A stretch of 64,000 nucleotides of DNA from Streptomyces sp. NRRL F-5630 (GTDB lineage Bacteria; Actinomycetota; Actinomycetes; Streptomycetales; Streptomycetaceae), in contig NZ_JOGO01000007.1 of the NCBI RefSeq assembly GCF_000719475.1, forward strand, positions 124,001 through 188,000, written 5' to 3'. Below, one piece after another: positions 34,848 to 45,961 of this stretch. The notes under the pieces are model-generated. The model did not search any database, was not told where the DNA came from, and was given only the letters and a program-made list of their open reading frames with translations. A program made the translations under genes and the position numbers. How positions within the stretch are numbered: position 1 is the first letter of the stretch; every line of letters begins with the position of its first letter.

Positions 34848-36020
34848 ATGGCGGACGGCGGCACGGAGGGCGGGGCCCGCGAAGTCGTGGTGGGGGAGTG
34901 GCGCGGGCGGGTACGGGCCCCCGCCGCCGCGGAGGAGACGGCGGCGAGCGTCCCCGCGCCCCGCCCCGCGGCCTCCCTCAGGCCCGACGACCTTCCCGAC
35001 GGGCTCGTCGTCGCGGACGCGCGCGGGATCGTGACGTGTTTCAACTCCGCGGCGGAGCGGATCACGCGGGTGCCGGCCGAGGAGGCCCTCGGCAGCCCTC
35101 TGGAGGAGGTGCTGCCGCTCGAAGACCTCCACGGGCAACGGTGGTGGCGGCTCACCGACCCGTACGGGGGGCTCGCGATCAGGACCCGGCAGCCGGAGAA
35201 GAACCTGCTGCTCCCCGGGGGCCGCGAGGTCCTCGTCTCCGCCCAGTACGTGCGCACCCGCCCGCGCGGGCGGCTGGAACGGCTCGTCGTCTCGCTGCGC
35301 GACACCGGCGCGAGGCGCCGCACGGAACGCAGCCACGCCGAGCTGATCGCGACCGTCGCCCACGAACTGCGCTCCCCGCTCACCTCCGTCAAGGGCTTCA
35401 CGGCGACGCTCCTCGCCAAGTGGGAGAGGTTCAACGACGACCAGAAGCGGCTCATGCTGGAGACCGTCGACGCGGACGCCCACCGTGTCACGCGGCTCAT
35501 CACGGAACTCCTCGACATCTCCCGCATCGACGCGGGCCGCATGGAACTGCGGCGCCAGCCCGTGGACATCGCGGGCGCGGCGGCCCGGCACGTGCAGGCG
35601 CACATCGCCGCGGGCCGCTCCCCCGGACGCTTCCTCGTCTCCGTGCGCCGCCCGCTGCCCGCGCTGTGGGCCGACCCCGACAAAGTCGACCAGGTCCTGA
35701 GCAATCTCCTGGAAAACGCGGTGCGCCACGGCGGCGGAACTGTCACGATCGACATCGCGCCCACGGGGGGCGGCGAGGGACCGGAAGGGACCGTGATCAC
35801 GGTGAGCGACGAGGGGCAGGGCATCCCCGAGGAGTCGATGAACCGTGTCTTCACCCGCTTCTGGCGCGGCTCCAAGCGCGGCGGCACCGGCCTCGGCCTC
35901 TACATCGTGAAGGGCATCGTCGAGGTGCACGGCGGCTGGATCACGGTCGGCCGGGCCCCGCGCGGCGGCGCCTGCTTCCGCTTCATGCTGCCCGTGGCGC
36001 TGCCGGCCCACCTCCAGTAG
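34848..36020 (+). CDS. Orphan PAS-domain sensor histidine kinase
   Basis: A 390-residue cytoplasmic two-component kinase without membrane segments. PAS domain at about residues 45-150 (DGLVVADARGIVTCFNSAAE), HisKA H box VAHELRSPLTSVKGF with phosphoacceptor H172, then ATPase N box NLLENAVRHG (about 288), G1 VSDEGQGIPEE and G2 GGTGLGLYIVK. No response regulator gene lies beside it, so its partner is elsewhere. It is 188 bp after the methylase gene. Confidence 0.93.
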   Translation: MADGGTEGGAREVVVGEWRGRVRAPAAAEETAASVPAPRPAASLRPDDLPDGLVVADARGIVTCFNSAAERITRVPAEEALGSPLEEVLPLEDLHGQRWWRLTDPYGGLAIRTRQPEKNLLLPGGREVLVSAQYVRTRPRGRLERLVVSLRDTGARRRTERSHAELIATVAHELRSPLTSVKGFTATLLAKWERFNDDQKRLMLETVDADAHRVTRLITELLDISRIDAGRMELRRQPVDIAGAAARHVQAHIAAGRSPGRFLVSVRRPLPALWADPDKVDQVLSNLLENAVRHGGGTVTIDIAPTGGGEGPEGTVITVSDEGQGIPEESMNRVFTRFWRGSKRGGTGLGLYIVKGIVEVHGGWITVGRAPRGGACFRFMLPVALPAHLQ

Positions 36021-37342
<1,322 letters not shown>

Positions 37343-37343
<1 letters not shown>

Positions 37344-39907
37344 TGCGGGTCCCGCTTTCCTGGCTGCGGGAGTACGTCGATCTCCCCGCCACCGAGACCG
37401 GTCGTGACGTGCAGGCCAAGCTGGTCTCCGCAGGGCTTGAGGTCGAGACCGTCGAGCAGCTCGGCGCCGGGCTGAAGGGCCCCCTGGTCGTCGGCCAGGT
37501 CCGCGCCATCGAGGAGCTGGAGGGCTTCAAGAAGCCCATCCGCTTCTGCCACGTGGACGTGGGGGACGCCAACGGCACGGGTGAGTTGCAGGAGATCGTC
37601 TGCGGCGCCCGCAACTTCGCCGTCGGCGACAAGGTCGTCGTGGTCCTGCCCGGCGCCGTGCTGCCCGGCGACTTCGCGATCGCCGCGCGCAAGACGTACG
37701 GCAAGACCTCGCACGGCATGATCTGCTCGGCCGACGAGCTCGGCATGGGGAGCGACGGCACGCACGGCATCATCGTGCTGCCGCCCCAGTACGAGGTCGG
37801 CACCGACGCCATCGAACTGCTGGAACTCGTCGACGAGGTCCTCGACATCGCCGTCACGCCCGACCGGGGCTACTGCCTCTCGATGCGCGGCATCGCCCGC
37901 GAGACCGCCATCGCGTACGGGCTCCCGCTGCGCGACCCGGCGCTCATCGACGTGCCGGGGCCCAACGCTCACGGCTACCCCGTCGAGATCGCGGACCCCT
38001 TCGGCTGCGACCGCTTCACGGCCCGCACGGTCGCGGGGCTCGACCCCGAGGCCCGTACCCCGATCTGGATGGCCCGCCGCATCCAGAAGGCCGGGATGCG
38101 GCCCGTCTCGCTCACCGTCGACATCACCAACTACGTGATGCTGGAGCTGGGCCAGCCGCTGCACGCCTACGACCGCTCCCAGGTGCGCGGCCCGATCGGT
38201 GTGCGCCGCGCGCGGGCCGGCGAGACGCTCAAGACGCTCGACGGGCAGACGCGCACGCTCGACACCGAGGACCTCGTCATCACCGACGAGCGCGGGCCCA
38301 TCGGGCTCGCCGGGGTCATGGGCGGCGCCGAGACCGAGATCGCGGACCAGGGCGCCGGACTCGGCACCACCGAGGTCCTCGTCGAAGCCGCGCACTTCGA
38401 CCAGATCGCCATCGCCCGCGCCTCGCGCCGCCACAAGCTCGCCTCCGAGGCGTCCCGGCGCTTCGAGCGCGGCGTCGACCCGGAGGCCGCCTCGGCCGCC
38501 GCGCAGCGCACCGTCGATCTCCTCGTGCTCCTCGCGGGCGGCACGGCCGACGCGGGCGTCACCGAGGTCGTCGCGCCCTCCGCGCCGCGCACCGTCACGA
38601 TGCCGGCCGGGCACCCCGACCGCGTCGCGGGTGTCGACTACGGTCGCGAGACCGTCGTCCGCCGCCTCCAGGAGATCGGCTGCGACGTCTACGGCAACTC
38701 GGCCGCGTGGAACGCGTCCGGGGGGAGCGGCGGCCGGGAGGCGGGCGGGCAGGACGAGCTGATCGTCACGATCCCCTCGTGGCGGCCCGACCTCACCGCG
38801 CCCAACGACCTCGCCGAGGAGGTCATCCGCCTGGAGGGCTACGAGAACCTGCCCTCCACGCTGCCCCGGCCCCCCGCCGGGCGCGGCCTCACCGAGCGCC
38901 AGCGCTTCCACCGCCGCGTGGGCCGCGCGCTCGCCGGGCGCGGGTACGTCGAGGCGCTCACCTACCCGTTCCTCGGGACCGACGCCTTCGACGCGCTCGG
39001 CCTCGCGGACGACGACCCGGCCCGCCGCGTCGTGCGCCTCGTCAACCCGCTCTCGGACGAGGAGCCCGCGCTGCGCACCACGCTGCTGCCCGGGCTGCTC
39101 GCGGCCCTGCGCCGCAACGAGGGCAGGGGCAGCCACGACCTCGCGCTCTTCGAGACGGGGCTCGTCTTCCACCCGCGCGCCGACGCGGCCGTGCCCGAGC
39201 GCCTCCCCGTGGCCCACCGCCCCGAGGACACGCAGCTCGACGAGCTGAACGCGGCCCTGCCCGAGCAGCCCCGGCACCTCGCCGTGGTCCTCGCCGGTGC
39301 CCGCGAGCGGTCCGGCTGGTGGGGCAAGGGCCGACCGGCGGACTGGGCCGACGCCATCGAGGCCGCGCGCACGGCGGCCGCCGAGGCGGGTGCGGACCTC
39401 GTGGTCCGCAAGGGCGCGTACGGTCCCTGGCACCCGGGGCGCTGCGCCGAGCTCGTCGCCTTCGTGGACGGCGCCGAGCGCGTCATCGGGCACGCGGGCG
39501 AACTGCACCCGCGCGTCATCAAGGCGCTCGGCCTCCCGGCCCGCGCCTGCGCGACCGAACTCGACCTGGACGCCCTGGAGCGGGCGGGAGCCGGACCCGT
39601 GCAGGCCCCGCGCATCTCGAACTACCCCGTGGCCACGCAGGACGTCGCCCTCGTCGTCCCCGTCGACGTCCCGGCCGCCGAGGTCGAGTCGGCGCTGCAC
39701 GAGGGCGCGGGTGAACTCCTGGAGTCGCTGCGCCTGTTCGACGTCTACACGGGCGACCAGCTCGCCGAGGGCCACAAGTCGCTCGCCTACGCGCTGCGCT
39801 TCCGCGCGCCCGATCGCACCCTGACCGTCGAGGAGGCGACGACCGCGCGCGACGCGGCGGTGGCGCTCGCGGCGGAGCACACGGGGGCGGTGCTGCGCGG
39901 GGCCTGA
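37343..39907 (+). CDS. pheT: Phenylalanine-tRNA ligase beta subunit
   Basis: An 854-residue subunit that binds tRNA and edits mis-charged Tyr. Domains in order: OB-fold EMAP-like part ([21 protein letters not shown]), B3/B4 editing region, B5 with [13 protein letters not shown], catalytic-like core and C-terminal ferredoxin-like anticodon domain ([20 protein letters not shown]). Coupled to pheS by a one-base overlap. A large hairpin follows the stop. Confidence 0.97.
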
Positions 39908-39934
39908 CCCCTCGTCGGGGAGCCCGGCTCCCCG

Positions 39935-39997
39935 CACCGGCGTGATCGGCCGGGTCCTGTCCTCGACGACGGGGCCCGGCCGATGTGCGTGCCGGTG
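39935..39997 (+). terminator. Terminator of pheST
   Basis: Outer pairs CACCGGC (39935-39941) with GCCGGTG (39991-39997), inner 10-bp stem ATCGGCCGGG (39945-39954) with CCCGGCCGAT (39975-39984). A smaller GGGGAGCCCGGCTCCCC hairpin precedes it just after the stop. Confidence 0.8.
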
Positions 39998-40530
39998 CCC
40001 GTGCCGCCCCGTGCGGAGGAGACCCGCGGAGGAGACCCGCGGTGGGGGCCTGCGGGGGTGAGGGGCACGCGGTGCGGGGTGTGCCACTCGTTCCGGTGAA
40101 CGTCGCACACGCTTTCCGGTGAACGCGCGAACACGCGGACGCGGGACGGGCGAGGCCTGCGGCCCGCGCAGGCCTCCCCGCGAGGAGAGGCGCGGAACAG
40201 CGTCGGGGAAACCCGAAACCCCTCCGGCCGGGGGGGGGAGAGGCCGGAGGGGCCGGGCGGCTGGGGCGCCGCCCGCCGGGCCGGCGTGGAAGCGGCTGCG
40301 GCAGGCGGGACGGCGCCGGTGGGGACGCCGTACTTGTCGAGGGGGGAGCCCGGCGTCCGCGAGACACAGTCAAGCGCCCCCGCGCACCCCGCGAAAGCGC
40401 GCGCGGAGCTCCGGTGCGTGCGCTCCTTTCACACCCCGTGTGAATCCCGCTCCCTTACGCTGTGCCACAACGAGTGTTCGCTCGCTCACCCGCAGCGATG
40501 GCAGCGCCTCACCCCCCTCCCGGAGACAGC
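39998..40530. other. Gene-free upstream region of the TPR regulator with direct repeats
   Basis: About 530 bp without a credible gene. It holds a tandem GGAGGAGACCCGC pair (about 40015-40040) and two exact TTCCGGTGAACG copies at 40091-40102 and 40114-40125, 23 bp apart, on the same face of the helix. Such spaced repeats can be activator or repressor sites for the regulator gene downstream. No promoter consensus was clear. Confidence 0.5.
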
Positions 40531-41871
40531 ATGGAGCCCAACTCCCTCCTCGACGCGATCCTCGACGAGGCCGCGATCTCGCACGCCGGCCTCGCCGCCC
40601 ACGTCAACCGGGCGGGCGCGGCCCGCGGGCTGTCCCTGCGCTACGAGCACACCGCCGTCTCGCGGTGGCTGCGCGGCCAGCGCCCGCGCGGGCAGGTCCC
40701 CGACCTCATCTGCGAAGTCCTCTCGCGCCGCCTCGCCCGGCCCGTCACCCTCGACGACATCGGCCTGGGCATCCCGGGCGAGCCCGCCGCGGCGCGTCCG
40801 GGCTCCCTCTGCGGCTTCGTCGAGCGCGCCACCGCGTTGTGGCGCTCCGACCAGCAGCAGCGCCCGCACGTCCTCGGCGCGCCCGCCGTCACGGGCACGC
40901 CCGCGATCGTCCCCGTGTGGGAGTGGGAGAACCCGCCCGAGGACACCGACGTCTCGCGCGGCGGCCCCCGCCGCGTCTCGGGCGCCGACATCGAGATGCT
41001 CCGCGCGGCCCGCGCCCACTACGAACAGCTCTACCGCAAGGCGGGCGGCGTCGTCATCCGCCCCCGCGTCGTCTCCTTCCTCAACGCCGAGGCCGCCCCG
41101 CTCCTGCGTGGCAGCTACGGCGACGACACGGGTCGCGCCCTGCACCGCGCGACGGGCGCGCTCGTCGCCGTCGCCGGGATCTGCGCGTACGACGCCGACG
41201 CGCACGGTCTCGCCCAGCGCTACTTCCACCAGGCGCTCCGGCTCGCCAAGGCGAGCGGGGACCGGGCCTTCGGCGCCTACGTCATCGCGCTCCTCGTCAA
41301 CCAGTCGCTCCACCTCGCGGCGCACCGGCAGGCCGTCGCCTTCGCCGAGGCGGCCCTGCGCGCGGCCGGACGCGCGGTGTCCCCCGCGCTCGCCTCCGAC
41401 TTGCACGCGATGCAGGCCAAGGCGTACGCGCACCTCGGCGACGCGGGCGGCGCCCTCGACTGCATCCGGCGCGCCGAGACCGCGGCCGAGCGCATCCGCC
41501 GCGGTCACGAGCCCGACGAGACCGGGTACGTGCAGCCGGGGCTCGTCAACGTGCAGGTCGCCGAAGCCCTGTTGAGCCTCGGGGACCTGCGCGGGGCGCG
41601 TGAGCACGCGCGGGCGGCCGTGGCCAGCCCGGCGCACGACAGGGGCCGCGTGCACCGCCTCGCGATGCTCAGTCACATCGAGCTGCGCCAGGGCGAGACG
41701 GACGGGGCCGTCGAGGCGGCGGTCGAGATGGCCGAGCGGGCCACGGGGATGGAGTCCAGGCGGCTGCGCGAGCGCCTGCGCGCGGTGCGCGAGCACCTGG
41801 TGCGCACCGGGGGCAGCGGCACCGGGCAGGCGGCGGAGCTCATCGACCGGGCCTTGCGGGTGCCGGTGTGA
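40531..41871 (+). CDS. Nsd-type helix-turn-helix/TPR regulatory protein
   Basis: A 446-residue Streptomyces-type regulator. The N-terminal third has an XRE-like helix-turn-helix (AISHAGLAAHVNRAGAARG, then TAVSRWLRGQRPRG). The remainder is built of TPR-like helical hairpins (GLAQRYFHQALRLAKASGDR, AYAHLGDAGGALDCIRRAE, EALLSLGDLRGAREHARAA). This organisation resembles NsdA, a negative regulator of differentiation and antibiotic production. The ATG at 40531 follows GGAG and the conserved sequence starts there. Its target genes are unknown. Confidence 0.82.
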   Translation: MEPNSLLDAILDEAAISHAGLAAHVNRAGAARGLSLRYEHTAVSRWLRGQRPRGQVPDLICEVLSRRLARPVTLDDIGLGIPGEPAAARPGSLCGFVERATALWRSDQQQRPHVLGAPAVTGTPAIVPVWEWENPPEDTDVSRGGPRRVSGADIEMLRAARAHYEQLYRKAGGVVIRPRVVSFLNAEAAPLLRGSYGDDTGRALHRATGALVAVAGICAYDADAHGLAQRYFHQALRLAKASGDRAFGAYVIALLVNQSLHLAAHRQAVAFAEAALRAAGRAVSPALASDLHAMQAKAYAHLGDAGGALDCIRRAETAAERIRRGHEPDETGYVQPGLVNVQVAEALLSLGDLRGAREHARAAVASPAHDRGRVHRLAMLSHIELRQGETDGAVEAAVEMAERATGMESRRLRERLRAVREHLVRTGGSGTGQAAELIDRALRVPV

Positions 41872-42010
41872 GCCGCGGTGACCGGCGGAGGGCGGGGGTG
41901 CGCCGGGGTGGGCGTGCCCGGGGTGGTGGATGCGCCGCCCGGTGTGCTCCGGTGAGCGGCCCAGGCGCCCGTCCGGCACGCGGCGGGGACTGCGATAGTG
42001 CCACCTCCTC

Positions 42011-42559
42011 ATGAAAGGTGGCAGAAACGTGCGTTGGACGAAACAGAGCGAACAATTTGTGTATGGAAATCGCTGGTTTCGCGTGCACCTCGCCGATGTG
42101 GAGTTGCCGGACGGTCGCCACCTCGACCACTTCCTGATCCGGCAGCGTCCGGTCGCGGCGGCGACCGTCCTCAACGAGGCCGAGGAAGTGCTCCTGTTGT
42201 GGCGGCACCGCTTCATCACCGACACGTGGGGCTGGGAGCTGCCCGCGGGGGTGGTCGAGGACGGGGAGGACCCCGAGCGGGCCGCGGCGCGCGAGCTGGA
42301 GGAGGAGTCGGGCTGGCGTCCGGGTCCTCTCCAGCACCTGCTGAGCACCGAACCGTCGAACGGGCTCAGCGACGCGGTCCACCACGTGTACTGGGGCGAG
42401 AGCGCCGAGTGGACGGGTGAGCCCGTCGACGGCTTCGAGTCCTCGCGCCGCGAGTGGGTCCCGCTCAAGCTCGTGCCCGACCTCGTGAGCCAGGGCCAGG
42501 TCCCCGCGGCCACGATGGCGGCGGCGCTGCTCCTGCTGCACCGGATGCGGGAGGAGTGA
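42011..42559 (+). CDS. Nudix hydrolase
   Basis: A 182-residue Nudix enzyme that cleaves nucleoside diphosphate linked compounds. The complete Nudix box GVVEDGEDPERAAARELEEE through SGW lies at residues 80-102 and fits the metal-binding consensus. The fold resembles ADP-ribose pyrophosphatases. The first 60 bases of the gene are unusually AT-rich for this region. Start taken at ATG 42011; a GTG at 42029 is possible. The substrate is not predictable. Confidence 0.9.
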   Translation: MKGGRNVRWTKQSEQFVYGNRWFRVHLADVELPDGRHLDHFLIRQRPVAAATVLNEAEEVLLLWRHRFITDTWGWELPAGVVEDGEDPERAAARELEEESGWRPGPLQHLLSTEPSNGLSDAVHHVYWGESAEWTGEPVDGFESSRREWVPLKLVPDLVSQGQVPAATMAAALLLLHRMREE

Positions 42560-42926
42560 GGTGCGCGCCCGCGCGGCGCGGGGCGGGGGCGGCCGAAGGC
42601 GGGGTGTCCCTCGCCCGGACCGGCCGCCCGCTCTCGTACCGGCCCGTGTCGTCCCGGCCAGTGTCTTCCCGGACCGCAAAGGCGAAGCGGGAGCGCCGCT
42701 CGCCGCGAAGTGGCTCCGCGCGGCCCGCTTTCCCGGGCGCCGCAAGGGTGCACGGAAGTAAACCACTTTTCGGGCGATATGGGTCCAATGATGTATTTCG
42801 CGCGGATTTCCCGTCTCTCGGTTGCCGGAACGCGCCGGAGCGCGCCGCATGGAAGAAGTGGCGCGCGTCTCTCGTGATGGGGACCCCGGCCCTTTCACCG
42901 CGCGCTCTCGCAGGAAGAGGGCACTC
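42560..42926. other. 367-bp gene-free stretch upstream of the PRC-barrel gene
   Basis: Parts are low in GC for this genome (about 42755-42800). It should contain the promoter of the stress-type PRC-barrel gene. A SigB-like GGGTC at about 42781 is weak evidence only. No structure or repeat was recognised. Confidence 0.45.
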
Positions 42927-43892
42927 ATGACTTCAGACGAGGGCTTCCTCAGCGTGGACCAGCTCGTGGGCCTGACCGCGTACGACCGGGACGGGGCCAA
43001 GGTCGGCAGCGTCGAGCAGGTCTACCGCGACGACCGCACCGGCCGCCCGGAGTGGGTGACGGTGAAGACCGGCCTGTTCGGGATGAAGGAGAGCTTCGTC
43101 CCGCTGGAAGGTGCGCGCTCGGACGCCGAGGGTCTGCACCTGGAACACGACAAGAACGCGATCAAGGACGCCCCCCGTCTCGACGCCGGGCAGCACCTGG
43201 ACGCGGCCGGTGAGGAGGAGCTGTACGCCCACTACGGGATGACGGCCACCGGCGGCATGACCGGTGGGGGCGAAGGCAGGGAAGGCGCCGCCGCACCCGG
43301 CGGGATGGACACCGAGGACGAGTCCCTCGCCGGCACCGGCCAGCAGGCCGCGGCGGGCACCTCGGCGGACCAGGCGGGGATGAGCGGGGCCGGCTCCGGT
43401 CTCGGCCCGGCCAACCCGAACGAGGCGACGGGCGAGAGCACCGAGCGTGAACTCGCGGGCGCCGGTTCCCGCAGCTCCTGGGAAGGCGAACCCGGCGGGG
43501 AGATGATCCGCTCGGAGGAGCGGCTGCGGGTCGGGACCCAGGAGGAGGAATCCGGCCGGGCCCGGCTGCACAAGGTCGTGGTGACGGAGAACGTGACGAC
43601 GACGATCCCGGTCAGTCACGAAGAGGCCAGGCTCGTGCGCGAACCGATTCGCGAGGGCGACGCGGTGGACGCCTCGATCGGCGAGGAGAACGCCGAGGTC
43701 ACCCTGCACGCCGAGCGCCCGGTGATCCGCAAGGAGGCGGTCCCCGTCGAACGGGTCCGCCTGGAGGCGGAGCGCGTCACCGAGGAACAGGAGGTCAGCG
43801 ACTCCGTCCGCAAGGAGCGCGTCGACTACGACGACGGCTCGGCGGGTCCCGGACGGAGCACCGAGCGGGGCGCGCCGCCCGAGGAGTACTGA
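42927..43892 (+). CDS. PRC-barrel and DUF2382 (YsnF/AvaK-like) protein
   Basis: A 321-residue hydrophilic protein. Residues about 8-85 are a PRC barrel (GLTAYDRDGAKVGSVEQVYR), followed by a Gly/Ala/Met-rich linker, then a DUF2382 domain (about 190-300: EERLRVGTQEEESGRARLHK and the VSHEEARLVREPIREGD part). These domains are typical of stress-induced proteins in actinobacteria, often in the SigB-type regulon. Starts at ATG 42927 with GGAAGAGG upstream. Confidence 0.9.
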   Translation: MTSDEGFLSVDQLVGLTAYDRDGAKVGSVEQVYRDDRTGRPEWVTVKTGLFGMKESFVPLEGARSDAEGLHLEHDKNAIKDAPRLDAGQHLDAAGEEELYAHYGMTATGGMTGGGEGREGAAAPGGMDTEDESLAGTGQQAAAGTSADQAGMSGAGSGLGPANPNEATGESTERELAGAGSRSSWEGEPGGEMIRSEERLRVGTQEEESGRARLHKVVVTENVTTTIPVSHEEARLVREPIREGDAVDASIGEENAEVTLHAERPVIRKEAVPVERVRLEAERVTEEQEVSDSVRKERVDYDDGSAGPGRSTERGAPPEEY

Positions 43893-43953
43893 CCTCCCCT
43901 GCCAGGCCCGCGTGAGGGCTGAGCAACGACCGAGACGCCCGCATCGCGGGTGT

Positions 43954-43986
43954 GGCCCCCGGTGTCCCCTCGGGATGCCGGGGGCC
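43954..43986. terminator. Bidirectional terminator between the PRC-barrel and GNAT genes
   Basis: Stem GGCCCCCGG (43954-43962) with CCGGGGGCC (43978-43986) and a 15-base loop, between two convergent genes. Confidence 0.75.
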
Positions 43987-43998
43987 TCTCGCGTGCGC

Positions 43999-44073
43999 GT
44001 TCAGTCGGCGACCGCGCGGCTCCAGCGACGCGCTCACGATGCCCCCTCTCCGTGACGGTTCAGTCGGCGACCG
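43999..44073. repeat. Degenerate duplication of the GNAT gene tail
   Basis: GTTCAGTCGGCGACCG occurs exactly at 43999-44014 and 44058-44073, with similar flanks (CTCTC upstream, GCGG and CTCCA or CTTCCA downstream). The second copy holds the last codons and stop of the GNAT gene; the first is a detached copy 59 bp beyond it. Confidence 0.65.
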
Positions 44074-44665
44074 TGCGGGCTTCCACCTTCGGGAGGGCGA
44101 CGCGGTCCGCCGGGATCAGCGAGTACCCCACGAGATCCACTCGGCCCTCGTACACGTGCCCCGCGTTGCGCAGCACGCCCTCCCGTACGAAACCGGCCCG
44201 CTCGGCGACGGCCTGCGAGGCGAGGTTTCCCGTCGCCGCCCGCAGTTCGAGGCGCTCGAAGCCGCACTCGCCGAGCAGCCACCCCGCGACCGTCCGCGTC
44301 GCAGCGACAGCGACGCCCTGCCTCCGGGTCCAGGGCGCGACCCAGTACCCGACCTCGCTGACGAGTCCGGTCCAGCGGGTCGAGTTCAGGCCGATCGCCC
44401 CGAGGAAACGGCCGCTCTCGCGGCTCGTCACGGCCCAGTGGATGCCCTCGCCCGAGGTGCGCAGGTGGTGGCTGAAGTCGGTGCACCAGCTCCGGGCCGC
44501 CTCCAGGCCGTACGGGCGCGGCAGCGGCAGCCAGCGCAGTATCTCCTCGTCGGAGCACGCCAGCCGGACGTCCTCGACGTCTCCCGCGCCGAAGGCCCGC
44601 AGCCGGAGGTTCCCCGAGACCAGCTCCGTCTCGGGGAAGACGTTGTCCGTCCACGTACCGCCCAT
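44060..44665 (-). CDS. RimJ/RimL-type GNAT N-acetyltransferase
   Basis: A 201-residue acetyltransferase. Beta strands and acetyl-CoA loop appear in FLGAIGLNSTRWTGLVSEVG, YWVAPWTRRQGVAVAATRTV and the C-terminal AERAGFVREGVLRNA. The R-R-Q-G-V-A loop is the pyrophosphate-binding motif. It may acetylate a protein N-terminus or a small amine. Single gene, convergent with the PRC-barrel gene. Confidence 0.88.
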   Translation of the reverse strand: MGGTWTDNVFPETELVSGNLRLRAFGAGDVEDVRLACSDEEILRWLPLPRPYGLEAARSWCTDFSHHLRTSGEGIHWAVTSRESGRFLGAIGLNSTRWTGLVSEVGYWVAPWTRRQGVAVAATRTVAGWLLGECGFERLELRAATGNLASQAVAERAGFVREGVLRNAGHVYEGRVDLVGYSLIPADRVALPKVEARTVAD

Positions 44666-44808
44666 GCCACGCTCCCCACCTCGTCACCCACGGGCGTCCG
44701 CCCTGGTGGCGGGGAGGCTAGCAAGGGGAGAGGGGCTGGTGCCGGGGATAAAAAGCGGGGGCGGGGAGCCGTCGGCCCCGCGCCCCGTCCCGCCGGTCCT
44801 GCCCCGGC

Positions 44809-45681
44809 CTACTGGTACGCGTAGAACCCGGAGCCGGACTTGCGGCCGAGACGGCCCGCCTCGACCATACGGCGCAGCAGGGGCGGCGCCGCGTACAGGG
44901 GTTCCGCGTACTCGGCGTACATGCCCTCGGAGATCGAGACGATCGTGTCGAGACCGATGAGGTCGGCGAGCTTGAGCGGGCCCATCGGATGGGCGCAGCC
45001 CAGCTCCATGCCGCTGTCGATGTCCTCACGGCTCGCGATGCCCTGCTCGAACATGCGGATCGACGAGAGCAGGTAGGGGACGAGGAGCGCGTTGACGACG
45101 AAGCCGGAGCGGTCCTGCGCGCGGATCGCGTGCTTGCCCAGTACCTTCTCGGCCCACACGTGGGCGCGGCTGATGGTGCCCTCGGAGGTGGTGAGCGCCG
45201 GGATCAGCTCGACGAGCTTCTGCACCGGGGCCGGGTTGAAGAAGTGGATGCCGATGACGTGGTCGGGGCGCGAGGTGGCGACCGCGAGCTTCACGATCGG
45301 GATCGAGGAGGTGTTGGAGGCGAGAATCGCGTCCTTGCGGGTCACGACCTGGTCCAGGACCTGGAAGATCTCCGTCTTGACCTGCTCGTTCTCGACGACG
45401 GCCTCGATCACGAGGTCACGGTCGGCGAACTCGCCGAGGTCGGTGGTGAAGCTGAGCCTGGACTGCGCCGCGGCCAGTTCGTCGGCCGTGAGCTTGCCGC
45501 GTTCGGCGGCCTTGGCGAGCGAGTTGCCGAGCCGGGTGCGGCCGTACTCCAGCGCGTCGCCCGTGGTCTCGGCGACCTTCACGTCGAGGCCGGCGCGCGC
45601 GCAGACCTCCGCGATTCCCGCGCCCATCTGTCCGCAGCCGACCACTCCGACGCGTGCTACATCGGCCTTGAAGTCCGTCAC
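44809..45681 (-). CDS. 3-hydroxybutyryl-CoA dehydrogenase
   Basis: A 290-residue NAD(P)-dependent hydroxyacyl-CoA dehydrogenase acting in butyrate/crotonyl-CoA or fatty-acid metabolism. Rossmann motif GVVGCGQMGAGIAEVCARAG at residues about 11-30, catalytic pair in IGIHFFNPAP (His) and later Glu, and the C-terminal dimer domain DRSGFVVNALLVPYL. The GTG at 45681 has GAGAGG 6 bases upstream. No other pathway genes are adjacent. Confidence 0.93.
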   Translation of the reverse strand: MTDFKADVARVGVVGCGQMGAGIAEVCARAGLDVKVAETTGDALEYGRTRLGNSLAKAAERGKLTADELAAAQSRLSFTTDLGEFADRDLVIEAVVENEQVKTEIFQVLDQVVTRKDAILASNTSSIPIVKLAVATSRPDHVIGIHFFNPAPVQKLVELIPALTTSEGTISRAHVWAEKVLGKHAIRAQDRSGFVVNALLVPYLLSSIRMFEQGIASREDIDSGMELGCAHPMGPLKLADLIGLDTIVSISEGMYAEYAEPLYAAPPLLRRMVEAGRLGRKSGSGFYAYQ

Positions 45682-45786
45682 CTCGTGCCTCTCGCCGTCC
45701 GGGGATGAAGTCTCGGGCGGCCCACGACGCGTCTCCGCGTCCGCCGCGACGCCGTCCCGCGCCACGACGCTCCTCGGCGCCGCGCA

Positions 45787-45830
45787 GACGCCTTCGGGCA
45801 TCGCGTGTGACGCCTTCCGGCATCGCGCGT
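45787..45830. repeat. Two tandem 22-bp units upstream of the dehydrogenase gene
   Basis: Units at 45787-45808 and 45809-45830 differ at two positions; each begins GACGCCTTC and contains GGCATCGCG. They lie between the divergent dehydrogenase and glycosidase-like genes and might be protein-binding repeats. Confidence 0.6.
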
Positions 45831-45961
45831 GACGCGCCGGGCGCCGCCGCCCAGGCGTGAACGTTACCGCGCGGTCAATGTGTGGCGGTTCCCGAGGGGC
45901 GGGCATGAGAGGAGGGTGCGTGTGTGATGTATGTGACAACCGCAGCCCGTGGAGGTACCGG

